Source of the DNA: Hyaloscypha bicolor E
Lineage: Eukaryota; Ascomycota; Leotiomycetes; Helotiales; Hyaloscyphaceae
Direction: 5' to 3'
DNA length: 64,000 bases
Assembly (NCBI RefSeq): GCF_002865645.1
Contig: NW_020194563.1
Coordinates: 268,152-332,151 of the forward strand
Shown: piece by piece, positions 44,254 to 55,319 of the stretch
How the letters are laid out: the number at the start of each line of letters is the position of its first letter
Position numbering within the stretch: position 1 is the first letter of the stretch
Program-made: the position numbers and the translations under genes
The notes under the pieces: generated by a model
Told to the model about the DNA's origin: nothing
Seen by the model: only the letters and a program-made list of their open reading frames with translations
Databases searched by the model: none

Positions 44254-46573
44254 GTGATAATGAGGAGCGGTTGAAGAACGAGGGAGAACAGAAGAAGCAA
44301 AAAGAGGTGGAATGAGTCACGATAAATTGGATATATAGCGAGCGTTGCATTTGATTGAGTTGCATTGAGAGAGGTTTATGAGAGAGTGCATGGCTTGGAT
44401 GATACCCTTACATTTACGAGGAGACGGAATTTATGGAGCATAGGAGTGAGAAGCATGATTGGGGCGTTTTATACCACAGACTGATCGAAGATATCAGGTT
44501 CTCTTGTTTTGGGATTTTCTTTTGTCTTGGAAAGAGTAGGGGATGACACGAGGGGAGTAGGTAATGAGAGAGAGGTGAAGAAGATGGAAATTGTATCTAG
44601 AGCAGAGAAACACTCATTGCATCGGGTGGCTCCCAACTTCACTCGAGGGTGTCGTCACGAGATTGCTTCCTACCCACATGGGAATGCCCAAGTGGGCCCA
44701 AGGCCCACAAGCTACCAAAGCCGTTCATTCACGCACATATTCTTGTACAGAATGCCATAGAACAACCAAAGGTGGCAAGAGCGGGAATTCAGCGGCCGGA
44801 AATTGCTCTAACCAGTCGCTGGACAGCCATGATACGTCAATTCTCTCAGGCATCTTCTTTATATTTTCCCATCTGCTTGTCTAGTGCAAATCACCAGCCC
44901 TCAACGAACGAATCATCGAGATCAACATGGGGCCATGCCCTCGAACGTGTTGGAGCTCATACTTCCGGCCTAATACTCTTGGAAAACGCATGACAGATTC
45001 CTCAGTATTGCCAGGTGCGACCCACTAGTGCAAGAGCCCTTATGGCTCGAGCCCGATCCCGTGGCAATAGAGCATCTCCTTTTCTCTTGTCTTCTATCCT
45101 GATAAGTATCCTCTGCTGCTTGTACGAGTTAAAGAGTTTTGATTTGCTAAAAGGCAAGATCCCATGATAGCAACGTGCTGGTGACAATAAATAAATCCTT
45201 GTCAGTAACGACCCTCATCTCATTTTCAGAGTTCAAACGGTCAAGGCACTTCTTTGCCAGAGAGGAAGTTCACTTAGGGCGTGGCTGGGGAGGACTTCGT
45301 TCAGTCGGAGCCGCTGTTCGGTAGACTATAGTACCGGGCAAGAACCCAACTACGTGATGTTTCTGTGAGCAGTCAATTAGAGCGCTTTTACATCGGATCG
45401 CACTCTCGTACCGAGACTTCGCATCTTCGTGAGCAAAGATTATGTCTAAACAGGATCCAATCAATCTTTCGAATGCGACTTTGTTCCAACCTCTCCTTGA
45501 GTAGACGCTTGTTTTTATTCTCGATGGACTCCAGTTTACGGCTTGCTTTGAACTTGTGTTCTCTCCTCATCTGTGCATAAATATTACACCCGTACCCTCG
45601 CAGAGGGCAAGAACAATGAAAATATGAATGACTCCGTCGAGCGTCCTCATGTGAATCAACACATTGCCAACTCTGGTAATGAGTATTTGTCCCCTTTAGC
45701 CTTCCTTATTTCGTCGTCGGCATTATTGGCTTCTCAGGTACGAATTACAGGCGATACTGGTTGTTGATAAGATGATAATTGATGACTGCACTATCTCAAG
45801 TGACAACAGCCCCTGCAAACGCATCTCAATTCTATGCCCTAGCAAGCGAGCCTCCATGAATCTGGGGAAAGGCTTTCCATTACCGGATCCCCATGTAGAT
45901 GTCTTCCGATGTGCCATTATCGTTGCTCCTCTGCCAATGAAGTTGCCCTGCCAATGTTGATTTCTTGTTTCCCGAAGTTCTGCAATATCCTGGGAAGACC
46001 AATTTATATTTGAAATACACGTTGAGATCTTGTGTACAGTGTCCCCAGACAGCATGTGATCAGAACTTCGTAATTCTTGTATGTTTGTTTGTGAGATGTT
46101 ATCACTATACTTTTTCCTCGTCTTTTCTGGCTCGCTTATCCCTTGACATATCACGAATTAAAGGGGTTCAGTTTTCATTTTGTGATATACATATCCCTGC
46201 AACACAACAATTCCAAGGATCTTTATCAATCAATACTAGAGCAAGACCTGCTCATTCTTAGGAAATCTCGAAATGCGTTCGTTGCATTCCATTCTGCCCC
46301 GCCGCTCCATCCAAGCCGCTTTCGATTTATTCAAGCTCCACATTGCGCCATTCAACTTAATTTCCGCAACTCCAGAAGTCACAATATTGAAGACACACTC
46401 ACGCTTGCAACTCACCTATACCTAACCTCAAGTTTGCTCCCCGTCTCTTTTCTCTCCATTACCATCTTCAGTCATTTGCAACTCAGAGTTATTTGTGAAC
46501 AGTCCATTAACGGCAAATTCAAGCAGTCTCTCGAAAACCCTTTCCACGGATCCTACCACAAAACGAAAGCATA
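44254..46573. other. Gene-free interval
   Basis: No recognisable gene on either strand. The open frames are short and featureless. Confidence 0.5.
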
Positions 46574-47530
46574 ATGTCGGCATTCACACATCCCAAGTTA
46601 CGCCCTTTGCCAGCGGGGATCAACCTCACTGAAAGAGTTGCTCTCGTCACAGGTGCAAGTTCCGACCTGGGCTTGGAAACAGCCCGCCAGCATCTTGTCC
46701 TCAAGATCTCCACTGTCATCCTCGCCGTGAGGAACCCCTCCAAAGCCGAAGCCTGCATATCCGAGCTCGCTGCCGATCCGAGTGTCAAGAAGAACAACGC
46801 CAAAGCAATTATAAAGGTCATGAAGGTCGACATGGAGGATCCACACAGCATGGTTGAGTTTGCAAATGCGGTGGTTGCAGAGATACCCGTCGTTGATTAT
46901 CTGATTCTCGCTGCACTCCTCCCAGGCCTAGAAGCAAGCGCCGGAAACACTGGTCGTGCTTCCCGCATCTCCTGGGTTGGAAGTCGTCGCCATGAGTCTC
47001 CGACTTGGGCTTCCGAGAAACATGTCAAGAAGGACGAGAGCATCTTGAATCACATGGACGATCCGAAGAACTTTGGCTTTACGACCGAATGTGGCGATAC
47101 CAGGACTCTGTGCCATTGTTCTTGTACCAGCTGGCATCGAAACCCAACTCTGAGAAAGTCTTCTTCAATATGATGTGCCCTACAACGGCCACTACGGCTA
47201 TGGGGTCCAATGCGCCCTATTCGTATTTACATAGGTATCGTGCAGGCCATCAAGGACCGTTCGGTGAAGGAGGGAGCGTGGGTGTTGTCGCATGCTGCAT
47301 CGGTCGTAGACTCATCTTCTAATGGCCGATTCTTAACTAACAAGGATGACAACGCAACCAGCGAATTACTCTCATGATTGGAATTCGGGTGTGCTAACTG
47401 TCATTTTAACAGAGTTTAATATCTGGCCTCACCCGCAGGGCAAGAATTCTCAAAGAAACTTTAGAATGAGACTATGGAGGATATTAAGAAGTACACGACT
47501 TTGCCGCCGCTTTTCGTCAACAAGGTTTGA
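46574..47530 (+). pseudogene. Short-chain dehydrogenase/reductase (SDR) pseudogene
   Basis: The first frame (46574-47173) starts normally (MSAFTHPKLRPLPAGINLTE, VALVTGASSDLGLETARQ). The cofactor motif reads TGASSDLG instead of TGASSGLG. After IPVVDYLIL the text jumps to AALLPGLEASAGNTGRASRI, so the NAG motif and the helix after it are deleted. ISWVGSRRHESPTW is recognisable. A frameshift then moves the reading to PLFLYQLASKPNSEKVFFNM and another to IYIGIVQAIKDRSVKEGAWV and GRFLTNKD. The tail (KKYTTLPPLF) ends near 47530. The catalytic Tyr-x-x-x-Lys region is disrupted. The whole is a decayed NAD(P)-dependent oxidoreductase gene. Confidence 0.75.
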
Positions 47531-48401
47531 GTAGATTATCTTTGAGGGTTGAGTCTAGTGGGGCTTTTCATTTGTTATTGCTGTGCTTTTCGAACCTTAT
47601 TCTTTGTTGCTAGTCGAACCAGAAGATTGCTATTGCTTCCGTTACGAATTCTCCACTGCTCTGGGATAGCTTGAGTAGCAAGGGATTTATAACGGGTTGC
47701 TGCACCCTTTAGTGAAGACGACCCTGAAACAGTGAACGCGCAATTCAAGTACAGGGCAAAGTAAAGACCCGAAAAACTTTAACCTGAGAAAGCCACTATG
47801 CAGCCCCCGAACTACGCTAAATACCCTGCACTTGCACGCAATCTCGGGCAGTTCCAGTGACAAGCGTCGCCCAAGCCACCCACGTCAGCACTAGGTTCAG
47901 GGCCCAATACCCCCTCTCCCAACTTTGCCCCGCCCTCTAGAGGCCACGAGGCTCTGCAGACCACAAAACCGATCATCTATTTCTATAGAGCACCCATGCA
48001 GCTATGTTGCAATGATCGAATCGCCCAATAACCGACCGAAACCGTCCTCGAGTTAAGGCAGCTTCATTCCGGAGGGCCAGTAGACAATTTCACTCTTACA
48101 GGAAGAGATTAAGAAAATGTAATTTGTCACTGCATGAAACCAGAAGGATTTGGGAAGAGGCAATCTTTCTTGAAAGTTGTTGCTTCTCTGAGACACAGAG
48201 ACCTATACGATCTCCATCGAGTCTAGTAATTGGCTACATCGTGAGAGACCCAGAAACCTTCCTGGCAGTTACAAAGAGGTATTATCGTAAACCCAGATCT
48301 TGCAATTAGAAGACGGCAATGCGAGAAAAGGAGGCAACGTTTCCTAGATTCATGACCATGATACGCTGAGAGCACCTTTAGACACCAGATTGCAGCCCGT
48401 T
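47531..48401. other. Intergenic interval
   Basis: Nothing recognisable apart from ordinary unique sequence. Confidence 0.5.
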
Positions 48402-48959
48402 CTAGCGCCACCGAACCCCTGAAACCTGCTTCCCAATCCATCCCATCGTCTCCTGTACCTCACGACAAACCTGCTGGTTTATCTCCCATGCTTTCTGCAA
48501 TCGAAAAAACTTGTCATGTCGTTCTTTTGTGAGGACGAAGATTGGGGAGTCGAAACCGAAGACGGTTGGCTCTATCCAGGAGAGAAGGTTTTGGAAAGCA
48601 GGTTGTTGTAAAATTCCCTCGTTCATTGCACGAAAACGGATGGGGAAGAGTCCTGAGAAAGCGCCCTTGAAGATTGCCCATGAGTTCGTGGTGGTGAGAG
48701 CCAAGCATACGGTATCTGTGGTATGAAAGTGTTTGAAAATCTCGATGGGGAGTTCGGGTGGGAGGGACGACAAAGTGACTGGTTTGGCTGTGTTGAGGTA
48801 GCTGCGATAAACGTTAGCTCTCTTGCCCATGCTGCTAGAAGAGGCCAGGTGAATAGTGTTACTACCATTTAGCAGGGTGGACTTTCCCTCTGTGATGTAT
48901 TTTGGGACACGTTCCTGGCTTGGGAAAGATATTGAAGAGGTTGAGATGTTGTCGGGCAT
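48402..48959 (-). CDS. F-box-like domain protein
   Basis: This is 185 residues from the ATG at 48959 (MPDNISTSSISFPSQ). The middle contains VTLSSLPPELPIEIFKHF followed by TTDTVCLALTTTNSWAIFKG, the usual pattern of a fungal F-box (LPPEL...I...L...D...L..T). The rest is helical (LQKAWEINQQVCREVQETMG). F-box proteins recruit substrates to SCF ubiquitin ligases. Upstream in-frame Met codons would pull in a 14-bp tandem repeat, so the downstream Met is preferred. The protein is short and has no visible substrate-binding repeats. Confidence 0.55.
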   Translation of the reverse strand: MPDNISTSSISFPSQERVPKYITEGKSTLLNGSNTIHLASSSSMGKRANVYRSYLNTAKPVTLSSLPPELPIEIFKHFHTTDTVCLALTTTNSWAIFKGAFSGLFPIRFRAMNEGILQQPAFQNLLSWIEPTVFGFDSPIFVLTKERHDKFFRLQKAWEINQQVCREVQETMGWIGKQVSGVRWR

Positions 48960-51720
48960 GTTGTCGTGATATCCAATTGCAAGAATAACATTGCAAGAAT
49001 AACATTGCAAGAATAACATTGCAAGAGGGAGACCAAGGCAAGAATACCTCGGATTGGCTAGTCAGTTCGGCAGATATGTTGGTGTTTGTTGATGTTCTAA
49101 GTAGAATTCGGTGTCTGCAACGAAGGCGAGAATTTATACCGAGCTCCAGTTGAGAAGTTGCCCTGGAAAGCTGATTTACTAAATTTTGGTCAATGTAATG
49201 TTAAATTCTTTCCTGGGGAAGCCAGAAAGACTGTACCGACTGCATCAAGTTAAATACACTGACTGTAGTTTATTCAACCCATTCACTTCGATTGCCCAGG
49301 CCGCCATTTAATTAGGATAGTTAGTCCCTTGTTTTCTCATCACAAAAAGAAATTAATACTTAGGCAAATAATATACTCACAACACTCACTCAAGTGCAGG
49401 AAGGATCACCACTGAAGAGCATCCGCCGGCTGCTGCGCTGGCTGATTTGTAAGAGATGCCGCCATGCCTGGAAACCTGTAGTTTATAAGGCTCGCCTTGA
49501 GCAAAGGACCTCACTTTAATGAAGGTCCAGATTGAGTCCAGATTAAGTGATCTGCCTGGCCATCTGCTGTGACTTAATTAACCTTCTCGGGCGGCGAGTC
49601 TTTCTCCACCTTTGAGACACTGGAGGGAGATATGGTTATGAGTTTCTAAAGAGCGAGATCGTCAGCGACATGCTTCGCGATGGTTTGACAACAGGCCACG
49701 ACTTGAAAACAGCTCTACCCAAGATTCGCCTTTAGTCTCACATTTGTTCTCCCATGTCGAACGGTTATGGACCAAAACCGCCACCGCGCCGCGGATGAAT
49801 ATATGAGACCTTCAGCTATGAATTCCCAGTCCTTCACATCTAACTCCAGGGCATCGCTGAAACTGAAAACTGGAATCATTCTCGGGTTCGTGAAGCTGGA
49901 GAGGTGCTTTAAATGCGAGTCGAGAAAGAGCGCACGGGGCCTGGGGGAAGTTTGAGAGAAGATATAAGAGCTCTCATGGAATTTTGGTGATACTGGTCAT
50001 TGTCAGTTATGACAAGAGGAGGGGATACCGATGGTCAGGGCAGCTGAATTCTGGTAACAGAAAGTAACAGGAAGAAAAGACAGCGGCTCACAGTAGCTCA
50101 CAGTAGCTCACAGTGAGTGTGACAGTCGCTGTTCGCGATTGCGTCCGCTGAGCAAGAGATGGCATCGATAAACAGCTTGACGGTGATGTTGAGTAGCTTC
50201 CCTGGGCGGTTGGTATCCGCGAAAATCTCGACTGCTCGAGAGCCACCATTGTCTGCTGCCTCTTGAAGCTACGCACCGACGGCGTAAGGGATTCTGCTAT
50301 CCCAATACGTAATAGAGCTATTCATCAGGAGATGACTCAACACCTGTTTCTAAATCTAGAACAATGTAAACAAAAACGGAAAGTTCCTGACTGCAGATCT
50401 TGAATCTGGACGCGTCACCTATTGTACTTGTTGGTCGTCAGGAAGTTAATTTCGTTCAAAAAATTCTAACCGCCATGAAGAAAGCTTGTCATAACAGTTT
50501 GAAAATAGCAATTGTGGAGCTGGTCACTCGCTCTACTTGCCCATACCAACGAGAATCTACTACAACGAGTGATTAAGCGACTAAATAATTCGTACGATTA
50601 TACCAGGAAGTTGTCCTAGACCTATGGAAGAGTGATCCTGAACTCGCAGTGCCTTCTTCGTCAGTGGGTTGCTCCAATCGGCCCCACCACGAAGGCTGAC
50701 CAACACTTCACCATAACTCAGTATAGGCGAGAAGAATTCAAAAATCTGCAGTCCCAAATATAGAAGATTGTTTCGGGTCGAAAGTGGCCAAATTCTTCAC
50801 TCTCCAAACCCCTTTCCTCCGGGGAAAACCACCTGTCGAGCAGGCTTAGAAGTAGCAGGAGCATGCTTGAATAACCGCTGCTGTGGAGTTATTTGCGCGA
50901 GTTAAGCAACGAGATTGGAGTCACTATAAAAGTTCAATAATACCATTATTTCTAATGAGATCATGGGTAGGTACGGTTTTGAGTGGACAATATCTAAAGG
51001 GATAGAGGTTGGTCGCCAGCAATTGCGCGTTACCTCAAAATAGTGGACACTTTCAAGTATCCCAGAAGGCTCAGATGCAAAACACGCAAGTTCTCAAGAA
51101 TTAAACAACTGGCTCGGAAATACAGTTTCGATTATATGAGTTGTGAATTAAGAATGTCTATTATTGGAATACAGATCGTCTCTCCAATTACGCGGACGTC
51201 GAAGCACTGACTCTGTCAGCCTCAGAGCCAGGGCTACGTACTCCAGACTACGTTGCTACATCTAGACTTGCGATTCTTACTAGTATGATCCATGACACAG
51301 GAATATTAGCTCTGCAGAGTTTGGATGTTCATGAAGTGGTTCGTCTGACTTGCCAGGTTAGATTGTCTCGGCGCTTGTTATTTGATTATGTATTTTTAGA
51401 AAATAGGGAGGAAAATCTCAGACATTCAGTCTTGGCAAACGAATTAAACTTTCGTCTGTGGAGACCCATGGAAAGTCATCTTCAAGGCGAGGAGAACTTG
51501 TAAGGCTGTCTCACTCACTACTTGGGTCCCTCAGTGAGTAACAGGAAAAGTATTAAAGAGAGCAATTCCTCCCAGATTGTCTTCTCATCCTCATCTCAAC
51601 AGCATCTTCAACAGTATCTTCAACAGTATCATCCAGCACAACACTCATTTTCCCTCAGTTTCTTAATTTGACAACTTCACTCACCTTAATCCAAAGCTTT
51701 CACCTTCGGCTACTTCCAAA
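48960..51720. other. Gene-free interval
   Basis: Only repeats of small size are seen: the 14-bp tandem at 48976-49025 and a 10-bp CTCACAGTAG array near 50087-50117. A minus-strand frame near 50100-50270 reads somewhat protein-like but has no recognisable domain. Confidence 0.45.
48976..49025. repeat. 14-bp tandem repeat
   Basis: The unit ATTGCAAGAATAAC occurs three times exactly and a fourth time in part, directly upstream of the F-box gene start. The unit length is not a multiple of three, so copy-number change would alter any upstream reading frame. Confidence 0.9.
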
Positions 51721-53023
51721 ATGCACTGCTCATTCTCCAACACCGTTCTGGCTGCTTTCAGCATCATCTCCATCGCCTCTGCAGGCCCAATTGCAGCCCG
51801 TGACATCTGTGGTGTAGCCCCCGCCGGAACTGTAGCCCAAACGCCTCTCTCGCAGCCCACTGGAATCAGTGAGTCACCGCCCTCCTACTTTCTAATTCTG
51901 GGAATGTTCTAATATCCTTTTAGATACCGCTGCAGACTGTGCTGCTAAGTGCAAAGGCAACCCAGCATGTCTTTCCTTCCTCTTTGGCCTCGTCGATGGT
52001 GTCGATAAATGCCTCCTCTACTCTGTTCCAGCTGCTTCAGTCCCCCCTCAAACCAACCTTGTCGCTTATGACATCGCATGCACCTCAATCCCATCTGTTG
52101 TTCCCACTGCGGCCAACCCAGGTGGACTTCGCAGCCGTCAAGCTACTGGAGCTCAAGTCTCAAACCCTGCTCAAGGTGCCTCGGGCACCACAACAGGCTC
52201 AGGTACTCAGACAGTCGGAACTCACGCCAATCCCGTCAACGCTATCCCAGCTGGCTCGCCGTCACCCATCGCTGAGCCGGTCGTTGATGATCTCAGTGCT
52301 TGCCTCGCAGCTTGCAAAGGCGACCCAGGTTGCATTGCCTATACCTTTGAATCTGGTGTCTGCAAGCTGTTCGGTCCTGCCACTACACGCAGACAAGCAG
52401 TTGGAACTCACGCCAACCCTGCCAACTCTGTCCCCGCTGGCTCACCAAACCCAATCGCCGAGCCGGTCGTTGATAATCTCAGTGCTTGCCTCGCGGCTTG
52501 CAAAGGCGACCCAGGTTGCATTGCCTATACCTTTGAATCTGGTGTCTGCAAGCTGTTCGGTCCTGCCACTACACGCAGACAAGCAGTTGGAACTCACGCC
52601 AACCCTGCGAACACTGTCCCCGCTGGCTCACCAAACCCAATCGCCGAGCCCGTCGTTGATGACCTGTCTGCCTGTCTGGCAGCGTGCAAAGGTAACCCAT
52701 CTTGCATTGCGTATACGTTTGAGTCTGGCGTTTGCAAGCTGTTCGGTCCTACTCCAGTCAGACGCAGACAGCAACAAGGTGCCGCAGGTGGTTCTGCCAG
52801 CGGTCAAGGAGCCCAGAACCCACAGACTGGTCCTTCCCCGACACCTGCCCCTACGAACCAAGGAACTCACGCGAACCCCATCAACGCAGTTCCTGCCGGT
52901 TCCCCAACACCAATCGCCACCCCTGCCGTTGATGACCTGACCGCCTGCCTCGATGCCTGCAAAGGAAACCCTGCCTGCATCGCGTACGTGTTCGAGTCTG
53001 GTGTCTGCAAGCTTTACGAATAG
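51721..53023 (+). CDS. Secreted protein with four tandem Cys-rich repeats separated by dibasic sites
   Basis: Two exons (51721-51868 and 51924-53023, intron 51869-51923) give 415 residues. A signal peptide ends around SIISIASA-GPIAARD. A first Cys-rich domain (about 30-105) is followed by four repeats of the form GTHANPxNxxPAGSPxPIAE then VDDLSACLAACKGxPxCIAY and TFESGVCKLFG. They lie at about 148-204, 210-266, 272-326 and 363-415, each with four Cys spaced as in PAN/apple-like modules. Between them lie Kex2-type basic sites: RSR (119-121), RRQ (205), RRQ (267) and RRRQ (329). This layout fits fungal Kex2-processed repeat proteins, or a multi-module wall/lectin-like protein. Confidence 0.8.
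52207..53020 (+). repeat. 186-bp coding tandem repeat
   Basis: AGACAAGCAGTTGGAACTCA recurs at 52391 and 52577, a spacing of 186 bp (62 codons). The second and third units are almost identical in DNA, indicating recent duplication or gene conversion. The outer units have diverged more. Confidence 0.85.
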
Positions 53024-53879
53024 AAAGTTTGAACGAGGTCCCTCATTCGAGGATGAACGGTTTCTTTTGTGAAGAAAAGTGATGGAGTGTTGGTTAGATG
53101 GTTGGCTGGTTTGCGCTCGTTTTTGGGGTTTGTCTTGCAATTTTCCTGTCGCTACAAACACTTGTTTCCTCGGGCATTCAACATGCTCCTTCGTTTTATT
53201 ACCAAAGTTTTGTAGAATACTGTACCTAATACAAGACGGTATCGACTACTTGACTTGCCTGGTTTGATTCATTAGTCGCTTCCCGGTCCTGGTATCCATG
53301 TTTCTGGTGTTTCAAATAATAGCAGGGCTGACTGACAGTATGAATCGATGCAAGAGTGAGAGAAAAAAGGTGAACACGTCTTCCTTGGGCTTTCACTCAG
53401 GGGTTTGGCCGAGTCCTAGTTCTTCCTCGCCTCAGTCCTGGCAAGCAAGAAGCCTTCGGCGCATGACGTTTCATGACGTTTGCGGAAGTAAGGTGGGGCT
53501 TCCCGGGTTTCATCCACGCGGCGCCCGTCTGACAACAAATATATAGAATTTAGTTTCCCCCACTCGGGGAAAGTTACAGGAAGTGGGGAGACAACCAACG
53601 AGTTTGAGTTATGCGTACACATGGGAGAATGTCTTTTCTGGCAAGAGAGAAAGATTTCTCGCAGATCCATGTTTGCAAGCAGAGCAAGCCTGCTGCAAAC
53701 TTGTACAGAGCCGCTTCGTAGAATTTAGGTTCTTCGAGATGAGGAAGGTATGCATTTTCCCAGGAAATTTGAACGCACCCGGCTCATTTTAATAACATTA
53801 TGTACGTAATTATAACAAATCCATATGGTAACTCCAAACCCAGCCTCATATAATCATTGTGCGCAATACTCCTCATTTC
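53024..53879. other. Intergenic interval between convergent genes
   Basis: No gene recognised. This is the presumed 3' flanks of the repeat protein and the beta-propeller gene. Confidence 0.5.
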
Positions 53880-55319
53880 TCAAATATATTTTGCACTCCA
53901 GACCCCGTTACTCATTGCACTCTGCGCCAGTTTCCCAGCAACCAGCCTGAAAAATCTCACTTGATCCTGTCCCCAGGCGACAGCCCCAATCCCTGCTCTC
54001 ATAGAATCACTTGGCACCCATGATAAATCATGACTTGTGCTTGACCATTCCAGTGGACCAGAATTTGAAGCATTGGTCGCCGCTACTTGGTATATCGACT
54101 TGTCGGATCCCGTGAAAAAGGCGTACAATGTATCACTTGACGGTTGCCAACAGGTAGAGAAATCGGTCAGAGAGCTCCATTTCGACCCCTCCGAGGTAAC
54201 CACGGGATTAGCTAGATTCCTTTGTTAGTCTAAGTGGTACTGTAAAGTGTAGAGTGTGGATGGTTTACCAGCTTCCCATGTCTTGTTATATGAGATATAG
54301 TAGAGATCCTTACTCTTATCGTCAACATAAAACAAAGTGAGCGAAGAAGTATTTCCAACTTGGGCAGCAGAGATACTACTTCCACTCGGCGCCTTCCCAG
54401 AAACCGTTGCTCCGTGGTCCCACATTCCTCGTCCGTCCATCGAGAGTTGCGTTATGTAGCGGTCCGAATTGTGATAGAAGACTCGGAAACCGAGATCCCG
54501 GGTCCCAAGGTAGAGGGCAGCCAGACCCGAGTACTCATAGACTGGGAACGAGAGGCCATCAGATATGGCGTCGTTATATATTGTTGTGCAGGCCGTGGGA
54601 ACAGTTGTCGGATCACAGCTCACATTGGCGAGAACGATTTTCGAATCATAGATGTAAAAGAGGTTGATGTAAATATTGCCATCTGTTCCAAGCATGCTGA
54701 CCATGGACATCGGTGCATTTATTGAAGGCACTATGGTCAGATCCATTGTTTGGGCGGCTGTAAAATTGGCTGCTCCGCTGTTGAGTCTGAACGTGACTTT
54801 ACCTGAGGTCGTGTTTGTGTAGGCGATTTGGGAGTTCCAATTTGTGTAATTCGTTCCAATGAACAGGCCAGAGGAGGTAAGGGCTGGCAGTCGTGTCGTA
54901 TCCTCCGATGCTTCTTTGATCTTTAGTGCAACGACGACTCCCACTACAATTCCAACGATAACTAGTAATACCAATCCAACAACCAGGGCAATGAATATTC
55001 GACGCCGTACCCCGCAGCATTGTTGACGGGATGATCGATTTTTTCGATTTCCTTCGACTTCTAATTTCTGAAGAGGTGAGCCCGGAGTGGTGACGGCGGT
55101 CAAATTCCTGCTAATGGGAGATACTGTTGATGGAGATAAGGTATCGCGTGAGAAAGCTGTGGCTGGAGAGAATGGTGGGGTATATGGGTGCAATCCGGGA
55201 TCCTCTTCTACGGGCGTTGGATATCGTTCGTCGTCTCTCATTACATATCCCGGGACGGCTTTTGAAGTAGCCGATTGCGTTGTCAATTGCGGCATCGACA
55301 ATCTATAGCTGTCGTCCAT
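53880..55319 (-). CDS. Type II membrane protein with fucose-lectin-like beta-propeller ectodomain
   Basis: Two exons (54269-55319 and 53880-54211, intron 54212-54268) encode 460 residues. Residues 1-107 are a Pro/Ser-rich cytosolic region (PTPVEEDPGLHPYTPPFSPA) ending in a CCGVRRR cluster. One TM helix lies at about 108-133. The ectodomain has repeated propeller-blade motifs: GLFIGTNYTNWNSQIAY, DGNIYINLFYIYD, GTRDLGFRVFYHN, SLTLFYVDDKSKDLYYISYN, and in the second exon SDTLYAFFTGSDKSIYQV and DQVRFFRLVAGKLAQ. These blades, with several N-glycosylation sites, match the fungal fucose-specific lectin fold carried behind an N-terminal anchor. Splicing uses the donor in EAG|GTAAAC and an acceptor at CTAG. 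Sugar-binding ability is inferred, not shown. Confidence 0.75.

Noticed and set aside
43443..44300. Several open frames of 80-220 codons on both strands
   Set aside because: They overlap the Ser/Pro-rich gene and come from its C-rich composition; only the frame at 43360-44253 has ordered, family-like sequence.
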